The notes: generated from the letters alone by a model not told the origin. 64,000 bases of DNA from Henckelia pumila (GCF_033568475.1 NC_133121.1:196612664-196676663), one strand, 5' to 3'. Counted from the stretch's first letter, positions 45,473 through 57,137 are shown. Translations and numbers: made by a program.

Positions 45473-46910
45473 TGATAGTCGTGTTTTGTTTGCATATTTT
45501 AATGTCATTTTGTTAGTGTTTTGCATACATTCATATGTATTTGTTCATGTTTTATCGTAGTTTTGTTTTATGCATGCATTTAGCTACATAATATACTCCC
45601 GGGTTTAATGTGTAGGAATTATCAAGTTTTAAGAAGAAATCGGATTTTTTCTCATGCGCTCGATCGGACGTACTCATAGGATCGAGCGCGACCCAAGAAG
45701 AAGTAAGGCAGAAGGTTCAGCAAGTTTCATGCGCTCGATCCAAGCAACTCATAGGATCGAGCGCGACATCTAAAGATTCAAGGAAGTGGACTTGAGAAGA
45801 AAGGCGCACTCGATCCGGTAAATTCATAGGATCGAGCGCGGCCGAGGAATTTTTAAGGCAGCGTGTTCGTAACTTTTCATGCGCTCGATCCTGCATACTC
45901 ACGCGATCGAGCGCGCTAGTCTGTTCGGGAAAGAATTTTTATTTTTAGAAACTCTTTTATTTTGGACTCTAGTTTTTATTATTATTTTTTATTCCATTTT
46001 TGGGAGATTTTTTATCGGACTTGCACTCTCTCTTTAGCGGCTAGGTTTTGTATTACAACTCTCTCTCAAGTTTTCTTCTTTTCTTTTGAATTTTTCTTGA
46101 GTTTTTGATGAATCATTGTAGCTAAACTTTTAATACTTGGTTGAGGGAGACAAAACTTTGATATAATTTATTCATGAGATTCAATTTTCAGTGTTTAATT
46201 CTTATTGAGTATCAATAGTTGATCTGTTTTATTTCATGTTTGTATGCGAAATTTTTGGATTGGCCATCTTAGGATTTCACTATACAAACTATAGCTAAAT
46301 TAGAATTCAATTCGTAATTGTTTGAATCAACTAATTTGCGAAGCAACTACGTTTGATATTTTCTGCTGTTGAATTTATTAAATCGTAGGATCAATTCTTG
46401 ACTAGATTAAATACAACCGCTGGTGTTTGTGTTGTCTTGCTTCATCAATTTTACTCGTTTGAATGCTACCTTAGATTTAAATCTAGATCACTGGAATTCG
46501 GGTTAATTTATTGGTAAGAGTTAATTTAGAACGCTGGTGTCTAATTAACTAAGATTAAGGTGAAACAGGAATTTGATTTTCAATGATGAATATTTGATAG
46601 GATTAATTATTTTTAGGGAATCGATGATTGAATGAATAAATATCAAGGGTGTAGTTGATCGATACCAAGACTTGTCTCTTATTGATTTCTCCAGTTAAAT
46701 TTTCATTCTTGCATTATAGTGATAATATTTCTTTTTAATTGCTTAAATTTTTAGTAGTTAATTCCAAAACTAAAAAAACCCCCTTTTGTTTATTTTAGAA
46801 CACATTAAATTTACCTTTTCTCGTGGGAATGATCCCTACTCATACTACTGCATTATTTGTTTATCTGATTGAGTTGAGTAATTTGGGCGTGACACGATTA
46901 AGCGCTATCA
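45473..46910 (+). repeat. 5' LTR of G4 (1438 bp)
   Basis: Starts TGATAGTCGTG and ends AAGCGCTATCA, five bases before the primer-binding site. Four hairpins lie at 45656-45914. The copy contains a stretch (agctacataatatactcccggg) that is shorter in the 3' LTR. Confidence 0.93.
45656..45914 (+). repeat. Four GCGCTCGATC hairpins in the G4 5' LTR
   Basis: Arms: 45656-45665 with 45680-45689 (10 bp); 45731-45741 with 45754-45764 (11 bp); 45809-45816 with 45829-45836 (8 bp); 45881-45890 with 45905-45914 (10 bp). Loops of 12-14 bases are similar, with ACTCATA or ATTCATA in the first three. Spacing is about 75 bp. The 3' LTR has the same four at about 55882-56141. Confidence 0.93.
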
Positions 46911-46915
46911 AATTT

Positions 46916-46933
46916 TGGCGCCGTTGCCGGGGA
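46916..46933 (+). other. G4 primer-binding site (tRNA-Asp)
   Basis: TGGCGCCGTTGCCGGGGA, identical to the G3 site, five bases after the LTR. Confidence 0.92.
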
Positions 46934-47026
46934 ACGGTGTTTAATTTATTGTGTTCTTTTTTTTTTGTTTTGTTTTGTTTAATCTCACTCTCCTCTCTTT
47001 TCTTTGTTTCTAATTTTCTCTCGTTC

Positions 47027-48866
47027 ATGCTTTCAGGTGATTTTGCTGAAGAAGACTTTCTCTACGACCCGGAGATTGAAAGAACTTTGCACAGGCAAAG
47101 GAGAGAACTTCGTAGGCAACAACAAGAGGAAGATGCTCAAACTACATTTCCAGAAGAAGAAATGGCGGCTAATGCTAATCTGAGTCTTAGACAATTGGGC
47201 ACTCTTGATCCTAATTAACAACCCCTATGCATTACTTTTTCTACATTAGAAAATAATGCCACTTTTGAGCTTAAATCTGGATTGATTCACTTATTACCCT
47301 CCTTTCATGGTCTTGCAGGTGAGGACCCAAATAAACACTTGATGGAATTCCACGTGATTTGAACGAGTATGAAACCCCATGGAGTGACAGAGGAGCAGAT
47401 TCAGCTGAGGGCCTTTCCTTTCTCTTTGAAGAGTGCTGCTAAGGATTGGCTATATTAATTACCCTCTGTTTCTATCAAAACTTGGACGGAGATGAAAAGA
47501 ATCTTTCTGGACAAATATTTCCCAGCCTCTAGAGCTGCAAAAATCCGGAAGGAAATCTATGGAATCAAGCAATGCTCAGGGGAATCACTGCATGAATACT
47601 GGGAGCGGTTCAAGAAGCTTTGTGCTAGCTGTCCGCAACACCAGACAAGTGAAAATCAATTGATTCAATTAGGCTATGAAGGTTTGTTTCTTCATGACAG
47701 GAGTATGCTAGATGCAGCAAGTGGAGGCATTTTTATGGATAAAACGCCGGTACAAGAGAGAAATTTAATTGAGAATATGGCTATCAATTCTCAAAAATTT
47801 GGCACCATCAGGAATTAGCATGTACCAAAGAATAATAGCGAGGTAAATGTCTCTTCCCTTGAGCAACAATTAATTTAATTGACGTCTCTTGTGCGTCAGA
47901 TGGCTGTAGGAAATGGAAAAACTGCAAAGGCATGTGGGATTTGTGCTGCAGTGGGACATGCTACTGATATGTGTCCCACACTTCAAGAAGAATTGGTTGA
48001 ACAGGTCAATGCTACTGGAGGAATTCCTGGACCACCACAGCAGAAATATGATCCCTATTCCAACACATACAATCTTGGTTGGAAGGATCATCCAAATCTG
48101 AGATATGGGAACCCTCAAGCAAATCAATCTGGGCCTCAAAAACCACCGCACAATCAAGCTTATAGGCCACCGTATCCTCAACAGCAGTAGCGTCCTCAAA
48201 TTCCAAATCCAGGTGAGTTTCTTGAAAATATTGTTAAGGATCTTGCTACTAATACTGTAACTTTCCAACAGGAAACAAGAGCAAGTATTCAAAACTTGAA
48301 TACCCAGATGGGACAGCTCGCCACTACAATCAATAAGTTGGAAGCACAGTATTCCAATGTTTTACCATCTCAAACAATTCCTAATCCAAGAGAGAACGCA
48401 AGTGCTATTACTCTAAGGAATGGAAAGGAGTTGAAGATTAAGGAGAAAGAAGTTGAGGCTTCGCCTAAGGAGAAGCCACAAGAAGAACCAAAGGCGGCTG
48501 ATGGAGAAGCATCCAAGGAAGAAGCGCCAAGAGGTAAGTTTACTCCACTTTTTGAATATAAGCATGTTTCCCCTTTTCCCTTAGCACTTAAGGAGTCTAG
48601 AAAAGATTAAGGGATCAAGGAACTTTATGAAACTTTTCGTAGATGTGAGGTGAATATTCCGTTGTTAGATGTTATTAAGCAGGTACCTCGATACGCGAAG
48701 TTCTTGAAGGAATTATGCACAGCAAAGAGGAAACATACACTGAAGGGTTGTCAAAAAATGGAGCTTGGTGAGAACGTATCTGCTGTGATCCAACGAAAAT
48801 TGCCCGCAAAATGCAAGGATCCAGGTATGTTTTCTATCCCATGCACTATAGAAAATGTTAAGACTT
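47027..48866 (+). pseudogene. G4 gag
   Basis: One frame from MLSGDFAEEDFLYDPEIERT with seven in-frame stops (47216, 47360, 47456, 47816, 47876, 48188 and 48608). The gag core reads QLRAFPFSLKSAAKDWLY and RIFLDKYFPASRAAKIRKEI. The zinc knuckle CGICAAVGHATDMC is near 47930. A QMGQLATTINKLE helix and a Glu/Lys-rich tail follow, then the region before the protease (NIPLLDVIKQVPRYAKFLKEL). A frameshift near 48862 moves the protease to another frame. Confidence 0.9.
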
Positions 48867-50990
48867 GAGAAGGTCATGTTAGATCTAGGAGCATCAATCA
48901 ATGTTATGTCATATTCTATCTATGCATCCTTGAAACTTGGTCCATTGAATAAAACTAGAATTGTTATTCAGTTAGCTGATAGGTCTAATGCATACCCTAG
49001 GGGAATAGTGGAAGAAGTGTTAGTGCAAGTAAATGACTTGGTATTTCCTGCAGATTTTTATGTGCTAGACATGGAAAACGGTGATCATAATAGTCCTATT
49101 TTGTTAGGCAGACCATTCTTGAAAACTTCCATGACTAAAATTGATGTTCAAAGTGGCACACTCACTATGGAATTTGATGGAGAGGTTGTGAAATTTAATA
49201 TTTATGATGCCATGAAATTTCCTGATAGTGATGATTGTGTATTTTCTGTTGATATTGTGGATTACTTGGCACAAGATTATTGTGAGCATACAGGAAAAGA
49301 TGAGCTAGAGGTGGCTATTGTTGCACACATTCAGCAGGATGATGGAATTGGATTCAATGAAGACGTGAAGGAGATTGAGAAAATTCTGAACAGTTCGCCT
49401 GAGCTACCTCATTCAGGTAATATCTCTTATATATCATTACCAATCTCTAATACTCGGCGCCTTCCATCTGTTTTGCAGGCGCTAGTGGTTGAACTAAAGA
49501 CGATTCCCAAACATCTTAAGTATGTTTTCCTTGGAGAAGGAGAAACATTACCAGTCATCATCTTCAATAGTTTGGAAGCCGACCAAGAGGAAGAATTAGT
49601 CAAAGTACTACAAGAGCACAAGACTGCTATTGGGTGGACCATAGCAGACATCAAAATAATTAGCCCTTCTACATGCATGCACAGAATTTTGATGGAGGAA
49701 GGAGCGAATCCCTCACGTCAGCCGCAAATAAAGTTAAACCCACCGATGATGGAGGTGGCAAAGGCTGAAATTCTGAAACTCCTTGAAGTTGGAGTCATCT
49801 ACCCGATTTCTGACAGTCAGTGGGTCAGTCCAGTCCAAGTGGTGCCCAAGAAAACCGGGATAACTGTGGTGAAGAACAAGAATGATGAATTGGTTCCTAC
49901 CCGAATTCAAAATGGGTGGAAGGTTTGTACAGATCATAGGAAGTTAAATGCTGGAACCCAAAAGGACCACTTCCCTTTACCCTTTATTGATCAAATGATT
50001 GAACGATTGACATGTCATCCTTATTATTGTTTTCTTGATGGCTATTCTGGTTATTTTCATATTGCTATTGCACCGGAAGATCAGGAGAAAACGACATTCA
50101 CTTGCCCGTTTGGCACCTTTGCATATCGACGGATGCCCTTTGGACTTTGCAATGCACCGACCACTTTCCAACGGTGTATGGTTAGTATTTTTTCTGATTT
50201 TATTGAGCATATCTTAGAAGTTTTTATGGATGATTTCACTGTCTATGGTGATTCATTCGAAAACTGTCTGTCTAACCTTGCTCTTATCCTTAAGAGGTGT
50301 GTCGAAATCAACCTAGTCCTAAATTCTGAAAAGTGTCATTTTATGGTTGGGCAAGGTGCTGTGTTGGGTCATGTCATTTTATCTAAGGGGATAGAGGTAG
50401 ACAAAGCTAAAATTGATATTATTTAATCTCTCCCTTATCCCACATGTGTGCGGGAAGTGCATTTTTTTCTTGGCCATGCAGGTTTCTACATGAGATACAT
50501 TCAAGACTTCGCCAAGATTGCATCTCCCATGTGCAAATTGTTGCAAAAAGATGTTCCGTTTGAGTTTGATGAACCATGCAAAACGTCTTTTGACAAACTC
50601 AAAGACTCATTGACATCTGCACCAATAATCCAACCACCAAACTGGAGCAACCCATTTGAGATTATGTGTGATGCCAACGACTATGCCGTGGGCGCGGTTT
50701 TGGGCCAAAAAGTTGAGAAAGCATCGCATGCTATCTACTACGCTTCGCGTATCCTGAACGATGCCCAACGAAACTACTCCACCACTGAAAAAGAGCTCTT
50801 GGCTGTTGTTTTTGCATTAGAAAAATTTCGCCCTTATTTACTTGGTGCTAAAGTCATTGTTTATTTTGACCATGCAGCTCTTCGCTTTCTGATGGTGAAG
50901 AAGGAGGCAAAACCAAGGCTAATAAGAAGGATACTGCTTTTGAGCGAATTCAATGTGGAGATCAAGGACAAAAGAGGAACAGAGAATTGA
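48855..50990 (+). pseudogene. G4 protease, reverse transcriptase and RNase H
   Basis: The protease motif MLDLGASINVMSYSIYASL is at 48879-48935, then ILLGRPFLKTSM. RT shows [58 protein letters not shown] and FMDD (50226-50237). A TAA at 50424-50426 interrupts the frame. RNase H continues with [18 protein letters not shown] and [11 protein letters not shown] and ends at TGA 50988-50990. HRKLN replaces the usual YRKLN. Confidence 0.9.
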
Positions 50991-52280
50991 GTCGCTGACT
51001 AGTTGAGCCGCCTGGTGCATATCGATAAGGAGCTGAGCTTGCGTGAAGAATTTCCTGATGAACAACTATTTTCAGCATGCACAGAATTACCCTGGTACGC
51101 AAATATTGTCAATTATACGACGATGTGTACCTGCAAGCGAGGTAATTCCTATTCTCACGTTTTGTCATTCTTATGCATGTGGTGGCCATTTTGGTGCAAA
51201 AAGGACAACAAGAAAGGTGTTGGATTGCGGATTTTTTTGGCCATCCTTATTTCGAGATGCTTACGTTTTTTGTAAGTCATGCGCTCAATGCCAGAAGACA
51301 GGTAATATATCCCAACAAAAGGAGATGCCCCAGCAACCTATTTTAGTTTGTGAAATCTTTGATGTTTGTGGCATCGACTTCATGGGACCTTTTCCAAGCT
51401 CGTATGGATATATATATATATATTACTTGCTGTTGACTATGTCTCGAAATGGGTGGAAGCAAAGGACACCCGTACTGATGATTCTAAAGTTGTTGCAGAG
51501 TTCATCAAGCACAATATTTTCTCTAGGTTTGGGATTCCACGAGCCATCATCAGTGACAGAGGAACGCATTTCTGCAATTGAACTGTGGCCAGTTTGCTAA
51601 AAAAGTACCATGTGACGCACAGGATCTCCACTGCATACCATCCACAATCCAATGGTCAGGCTGAAGTTTCGAATAGAGAGATTAAGTCCATCTTAGAAAA
51701 GACCGTGAATCCTACAAGAAAGGACTGGAGCTTGCTCTTGGATGATGCCTTGTGGGCTTATAGAACAGCGCTCAAGACGCCGATTGGAATGTCCCCATAT
51801 CGGCTGATTTTGGAAAACCATGTCATCTGCCAGTAGAATTGAAGCATAGAGCCTATTGGGCTATCAAACACTTTAACATGCAGATGGATGAGAGTGGTCG
51901 GCGAGTACCGGAAGCTGCAGTTGCAAGAATTAGAAGATATCCGCAATGATGCTTATGCCACTTTTAAGATCTACAAAGACAAGACAAAGGCATTCCACGA
52001 CAAGATGATTTCTAGACGGGAATTCGAAGTCGGTCAGAAAGTTTTACTCTATCACTCACGACTTCGGTTATTTTTAGGTAAGTTGCGTTCACGTTGGAAT
52101 GGTCCATTTGTCGTCACTAATGTCTTTCTCCATGGTGCAGTCGAAATTCAGAGCTTGGACACATCCAAAACATTCAAGGTGAATGGCCACCGGCTTAAAC
52201 ACTACTATGAAGGAGTCCAAGCAAATGTAGGAGCGGACGAGCATGATATCACTCTAGATGCTCCGCCAAATGTCGAGTAA
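50991..52280 (+). pseudogene. G4 integrase
   Basis: After a TAG at 51000-51002 and LSRLVHI, the frame shifts near 51115. The zinc finger has CGGHFGAKRTTRK and CAQCQKTGN. The core begins [10 protein letters not shown]. Another shift falls in a TATATA run near 51410. AIISDRGTHFCN precedes a TGA near 51580, then [19 protein letters not shown] last shift near 51810 leads to the C-terminal block [26 protein letters not shown], ending at 52278-52280. Clearly dead. Confidence 0.88.
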
Positions 52281-52460
52281 ATCGCAGCATACAGTCGAGC
52301 TATAGACTGAATGTAAATTTAGCGCTGACAAGGAGGCAACTCAGTGTTTCTTTCCCTTTTGTTTTCATTTTATTTTAATCATTTGGTTGTTTGCTATGTT
52401 TTTACTTGATTTTCAGAAAATTTTGAAAAATTAGAAAAAGCAATCACTGAAGGAATGTCG

Positions 52461-52637
52461 CGCTCGATCCTGCAAACTCATAGGATCGAGCGTGAGATTT
52501 TACTCAACTCACTGCCCCAAAAAAAATATTTTGGCGCGCTCGATCCTGCAAACTCATGGGATTGAGCACGCGAAAATCCCCAACTTTTTGCCCCGAACTT
52601 TGTGCTCAATCCTGAAAACTCATAGGATCGAGCGCGC
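52461..52637 (+). promoter_or_regulatory. Three LTR-type hairpins in the G4 integrase-ORF2 spacer
   Basis: Units CGCTCGATCC...GGATCGAGCG (52461-52470 with 52483-52492), GCGCGCTCGATCC... (from 52534, right arm decayed to GGGATTGAGCACGCG) and GTGCTCAATCC...GGATCGAGCGCGC (52602-52637). Loops read TGCAAACTCATA or TGAAAACTCATA. Arms and loops match the LTR hairpins of the same element. Confidence 0.85.
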
Positions 52638-52926
52638 CCCTTTTTGCGCAATTTATTAACTTGTTTTCTTTTCATTCTCCCTCATTCTCCCTCATATTTC
52701 CCTCGGCTCCCTAGAACCCTAAACCCCCAAATTTCGAATTCTCTCAATATTCACCAATTGTTCTTCATCTCTTGCAGGCATCATTCTACGGCTTGGAATC
52801 ATCCTCCCTTCTCTCATCTCCACTTCTCCATCGCCATATTTTTCTAAGGAACACCAGAAATTTTGGTGCACACCACGTGTTCGACGAATTTCCCCTGTCA
52901 ATTTTTCTTGCAATTTTCGCGACATC
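52638..52926 (+). promoter_or_regulatory. 5'UTR-like leader of G4 ORF2
   Basis: Contains AACCCTAAACCC (52715-52726, telo-box-like), CT-rich runs, and a pyrimidine stretch ending CTCTTGCAG near 52778 that could act as a splice acceptor. This composition is typical of plant 5' leaders and unlike the rest of the element. Confidence 0.5.
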
Positions 52927-54054
52927 ATGGCTTCGAAACGCAATAGAGAGATAGGCGAATCTTCTCACCAGGGCACAAGGACTTCAACCGCTTCACTAAA
53001 CCTCTCCGGCCAATTCGTCAACCAAATGGATCGGGATAGGTATGATCATGCTAAACAACATCGCTCCCCTATTACTGAAAGGGGTTTAGATCTTGAAATT
53101 CACGAAAGCGATGTAGCTGTCCAAGTCTTGAACCGTGGGTGGGGAACATTTTGCAAACAACATCCTCCGGCCATTGTCCCTATTGTTAGGGAATTTTATG
53201 CTAAAGCTGCGGAACGGGTGGATGGCAAGGACTTTGTCAAAGGCACTTTGGTTTCTTATGCATCCGAGGAGTTGAATAGTCTGCTGGATACGCCGGATGT
53301 TGATGATAGCTTATACCAAAGCATCGCCCTCGCTCCGGATTTGCATGAGGTTCTTCATCAATTGTGTTTTGTCGGGGCTGCATGGCTGGACCCGGTGACT
53401 TTCAAATTCTTTAAGGAGAAATATCTACCTTTGGGTCCGGCCACTTAGTACTCCTTCGTCACCCACCGTATGATGCCCATCTCCCACATGAGTGAAGTCC
53501 ACGTTGAGCGTGTCGTGCTACTCTACGCTCTTGATCTTAATTTGCCGGTCAATGTGGGATGAGTGATTCATGATCAGATGTGGCATTCGATCACTTCCAG
53601 GACAGCGGGTATTTTCTTCCCGATGATCATCACACAGCTGTACCTGCACGCCGGTGTGCAACCTCGACCCGATGAGGAATGGTTGCAACCAAAAAGCCCC
53701 ATTGACAAAGCGGCTATCGACGCTAAACTAGAATATCGGAGAAGCTAGCTCGTGGTGGACAATCAATTTGTGCCGGTCCACGATCCCGTACGCCCTGTGC
53801 CGCCTCCCCGCCAAACCACTACTGTCACTGTTATGGAGTTGGCCAACTACGCCCAACACCAAAATGCATTCAATGTAGCTACGGCTTCAAATTTTCAAGT
53901 CTTGGACTACATTTGTCGTGGAATTTCAGAGAGGCTAGGGATCGATCCCACCACGCTTCCACTGGCTGTACCATTCCCACCATCTTTCGATTTTCCACTC
54001 GCCGATCCTGTCCCTCCTCCCGAGCATGAAGAGGATAACGACGCCAACCTCTAA
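52927..54054 (+). pseudogene. G4 extra ORF (Athila ORF2, plant transposon-protein domain)
   Basis: Starts MASKRNREIGESSH. One frame of 376 codons has three stops: TAG at 53446-53448 (Trp expected), TGA at about 53560 (Arg expected) and TAG at 53746-53748. Blocks GWGTFCKQHPPAIVPIVREFYAKAAE, SYASEELNSLLDTPDVDD, FVTHRMMPISHMSEV, RVVLLYALDLNLPVNVG and IFFPMIITQLYLHAGV match G3 ORF2 in order. The last part is proline-rich and ends acidic. No membrane segment is evident. Function unknown. Confidence 0.85.
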
Positions 54055-55690
54055 ACCAGGGGAGTCTTGTTTACTTTTCCTTGCATTGCATTCCTTTTAC
54101 ATTTTTGTTCTTTGGTATGTTGGTTGTTTTTGTTAGTTTAGTTCTCGAGCATTGAGGCCAACGCTTAGTTTCAGTGTGTGTGTGTGTGTGGGGGGGGGGG
54201 GGGGAGGGGGGTGTTTCATGTATTTCGTGTGCATTAATGCATTTCATTTGTTTTTGTTGCATTTTTGCATTTAGTTCATGTTAGTGTCGTACCATTATGT
54301 TGCATTTGTTTTGAGTTGCAAAAGAAATGGGTAGCCTGGCCAATGATGATTTAGTTGTGTTTCAGTAGCTGATATCCATGCCTAGCTGACCATAATTTTG
54401 AACTGATGGAACCATGTAGACGGTTGAATTCTTATACACTTTGTGAATTATGCTTGAATCTAAAATTTGAAACATACAAACATGGATATGATTGAGGCAT
54501 TGTTTGGATTATTTGGGCCGAATTTTTTTTTTTGAATTATCCTTAGATGCCCTGTTGAGCTTTCACGTTATATCTGAGCACATGAGGTGCATACTCCTGA
54601 ATTTTGTGCAAAATCATCGTTTACTGCTGATGATTTCTCTTTTATGCACTGATTGAAATTTTTATGAATTGACGGTGAATTGAGACATGTCTAGAACAAG
54701 TTCAGACACCCTTCGAGGTGCAATACGGGTAAACTGTGATTTAGGAGTGATGTAGGAAATTTTTCTGAATATCGTTTGAGATCTTCAAGCCACCCACTGA
54801 ATTATTTACCCCTAGTACCTTGTTTGAGCTTCATTGAAAAATGAGTGGCATGCATGTAAACGTGTGATAAACCCCCATTCGGCATTGTTTCAAGGTCCAA
54901 CAACTACTACCTATAGCCTAAACACTATTTCCATCCTTTAAGGGAGTAAGTTGCATGTCAAAATTATTTTATGCTTGTATTGTGAATATGGAATGATGTG
55001 GTGATAGAAATTTGAAAACAAAAGATTGTAGTGAAAGGGGATAGAAAAAAAAAAAAGAAAAAGAAAGTGGTGAAAAGAAAAAGAAAAAAAATTAGTTGGT
55101 GAAAAACAATAGAAAAAATGGAGATCAATGAAGTGTAAAGAGGTTGAAATCCGAATAAAAAGAAGTGGACTTTAGAAAAAGAGCATAATTTACTCCCTCT
55201 TTGAATTATTTTCCTTCATTTGTAGCCATAAGCCAAGCCTAACATTACAAGCTGATTAAGACTTATTGACCGAGTCACAGTCGCCCAATATACTAGTGGA
55301 GAGGGGTTGCGAGAATTTTGCCTATGGACTGTTGATTGACACTTTCGATGAATATGAATTTTTGATCGAAACATGCACACACTTGAATTCTTTGCATTTA
55401 CCCGATTGTGAGTGTGTTGATTTGAATGTACATTCATTTTGATCCTATGCAACCTTAAAAGTCCTCATGATCTATGAGTGTGTGAATTAAAGAGTGTTTT
55501 GAGTTGCAGAGTTTATAGTTTGTGTGGTGAAATTGGTTTGTGCTTTAAAAATTTTCAAAGGAAAGTTACTGGGTTTGGATGGATAAAAAAAAAATTTGGA
55601 ATTGCTGAGGCCAGTGCTCCGTAGTATTTCTTGATTCTTGTTTTCACTCTGTTGTCTTTGGCATGACTTGCTCGAGGGTGAGCAAGGATT
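54055..55690 (+). other. Long 3' non-coding region of G4
   Basis: No credible coding frame. It holds a hairpin AAATCATC...GATGATTT (54611-54636) and two blocks shared with G3: about 54688-54770 (GTCTAGAACAAGTTC, GTGCAATACGGGTA) and about 55235-55315 (GACCGAGTCACAGTCGCCCA, TATACTAGTGGAGAGGGGTTG). A (GT)n(G)n run is at 54174-54212 and an A/G-rich stretch at about 55035-55110. Confidence 0.75.
54174..54212. repeat. GT repeat followed by a G run
   Basis: About nine GT units run into some fourteen G bases and then AGGGGGG. Simple sequence in the non-coding part of G4, likely unstable. Confidence 0.9.
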
Positions 55691-55705
55691 AAGTGTGGGG
55701 GTATT
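55691..55705 (+). other. G4 polypurine tract
   Basis: AAGTGTGGGGGTATT lies directly before the 3' LTR start. It primes plus-strand synthesis. Confidence 0.8.
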
Positions 55706-57137
55706 TGATAGTCGTGTTTTGTTTGCATATTTTAATGTCATTTTGTTAGTGTTTTTCATGCATTCATATGTCTTTGTTCATGTTTTATCGTAGTTTTGCT
55801 TTATGCATGCATTTATCTATACTCCTGGGTTTAATGTGTAGGGATTATCAAGTTTTAAGAAGAAATAGGATTTTTGCTCATGCGCTCGATCAGACGTACT
55901 CATAGGATCGAGCGCGACCCAAGAAGAAGTAAGGCAAAAGGTTCAACAAGTTTCATGCGCTCGATCCAAGCAACTCACAGGATCGAGCGCGACATCTGAA
56001 GATTCAAGGCAGTGGACTCGAGAAGAAAGGGGCGCTCGATCCGGGAAATTCATAGGATCGAGTGCGACCGAGGAATTTTTAAGGCAGTGTGTTCGTAAAT
56101 TTTCATGCGCTCGATCCTGCATACTCACGCGATCGAGCGCGCTAGTCTGTTCGGGAAAGAATTTTTATTTTTAGAAACTCTTTTATTTTGGACTCTAGTT
56201 TTTATTAGTTTTTTTTATTCCATTTTTGGGAGATTTTTTATCGGACTTCCACTCTCTCTTTAGTGGCTAGGTTTTGTATTACAACTCTCTCTCAAGTTTT
56301 CTTCTTTTCTTTTGAATTTTTCTTGAATTTTTTATGAATCATTGTAGCTAAAATTTTAATACTTGGTTGAGGGAGACGAAACTTTGATATAATTTATTCA
56401 TGAGATTCAATTTTCAATGTTTAATTCTTATTGAGTATCAATAGTTGATCTGTTTTATTTCATGTTTGTATGCGAAATTTTTGGATTGGCCATCTTAGGA
56501 TTTCACTATAAAAACTATAGCTAAATTATAATTCAAATCCGTAATTGTTTGAATCAACTAATTTGCGAAGCAACTACCTTTGATATTTTCTGTTGTTGAA
56601 TTTATTAAATCGTAGGATCAATTCTTGACTAGATTAAATACAACCGCTGGTGTTTGTGTTGTCTAGCTTCATCAGTTTTACTCGTTTGAATTCTACCTTA
56701 GATTTAAATCTAGATCGCTGGAATCCGGGTTAATTTATTGGTAAGGGTTAATTTAGAACGCTGGTGTCTAATTAACTAAGATTAAGGTGAAACAGAAATT
56801 TGATTTTCAATGATGAATATTTGATAGAATTAATTATTTTTAGGGAATCGATGATTGAATGAATAAATATCAAGGGTGTAGTCGACCGATACCAAGGCTT
56901 GTCTCTTATTGATTTCTCCAGTTAAATTTTCATTCTTGCATGATAGTGATAATATTTCTTTTTAATTGCTTAAATTTTTAGTAGTTAATTCCAAAACTCA
57001 AAAAACCCCCTTTAGTTTATTTTAGAACACATTAAATTTATCTTTCCTCGTGGGAACAATCTCTACTCACAGTACTGCATTATTTGTTTATCTGATTGAG
57101 TCGGGTAATTTGGGCGTGACATGATTAAGCGCTACCA
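55706..57137 (+). repeat. 3' LTR of G4 (1432 bp)
   Basis: Alignable throughout with the 5' LTR, with scattered substitutions and small gaps (for example gttttgcatacattc against gtttttcatgcattc). It ends GCTACCA and is followed by the duplicated acact. The four hairpins lie at about 55882-56141. Confidence 0.93.

Larger units (their letters stand above)
45473..57137 (+). mobile_element. Athila-like gypsy element G4, complete but decayed
   Basis: LTRs at 45473-46910 and 55706-57137 (TGATAGTCGTG to GCTATCA or GCTACCA) flank a tRNA-Asp primer-binding site, gag, protease, RT/RNase H, integrase, an extra ORF and a long 3' non-coding region. The duplication acact is perfect. The coding region has about a dozen stops and at least three frameshifts, and the LTRs differ more than those of G3, so it is older. 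Length about 11.7 kb. Confidence 0.95.

Noticed and set aside
46823..47026. Upstream extension of the G4 gag frame across the LTR end and primer-binding site
   Set aside because: A start inside the LTR would precede the primer-binding site; the Met at 47027 fits the gag alignment better.
52927..54054. Viral envelope protein
   Set aside because: No signal peptide, membrane segment or glycoprotein-like cysteine pattern is visible; only the position resembles env.
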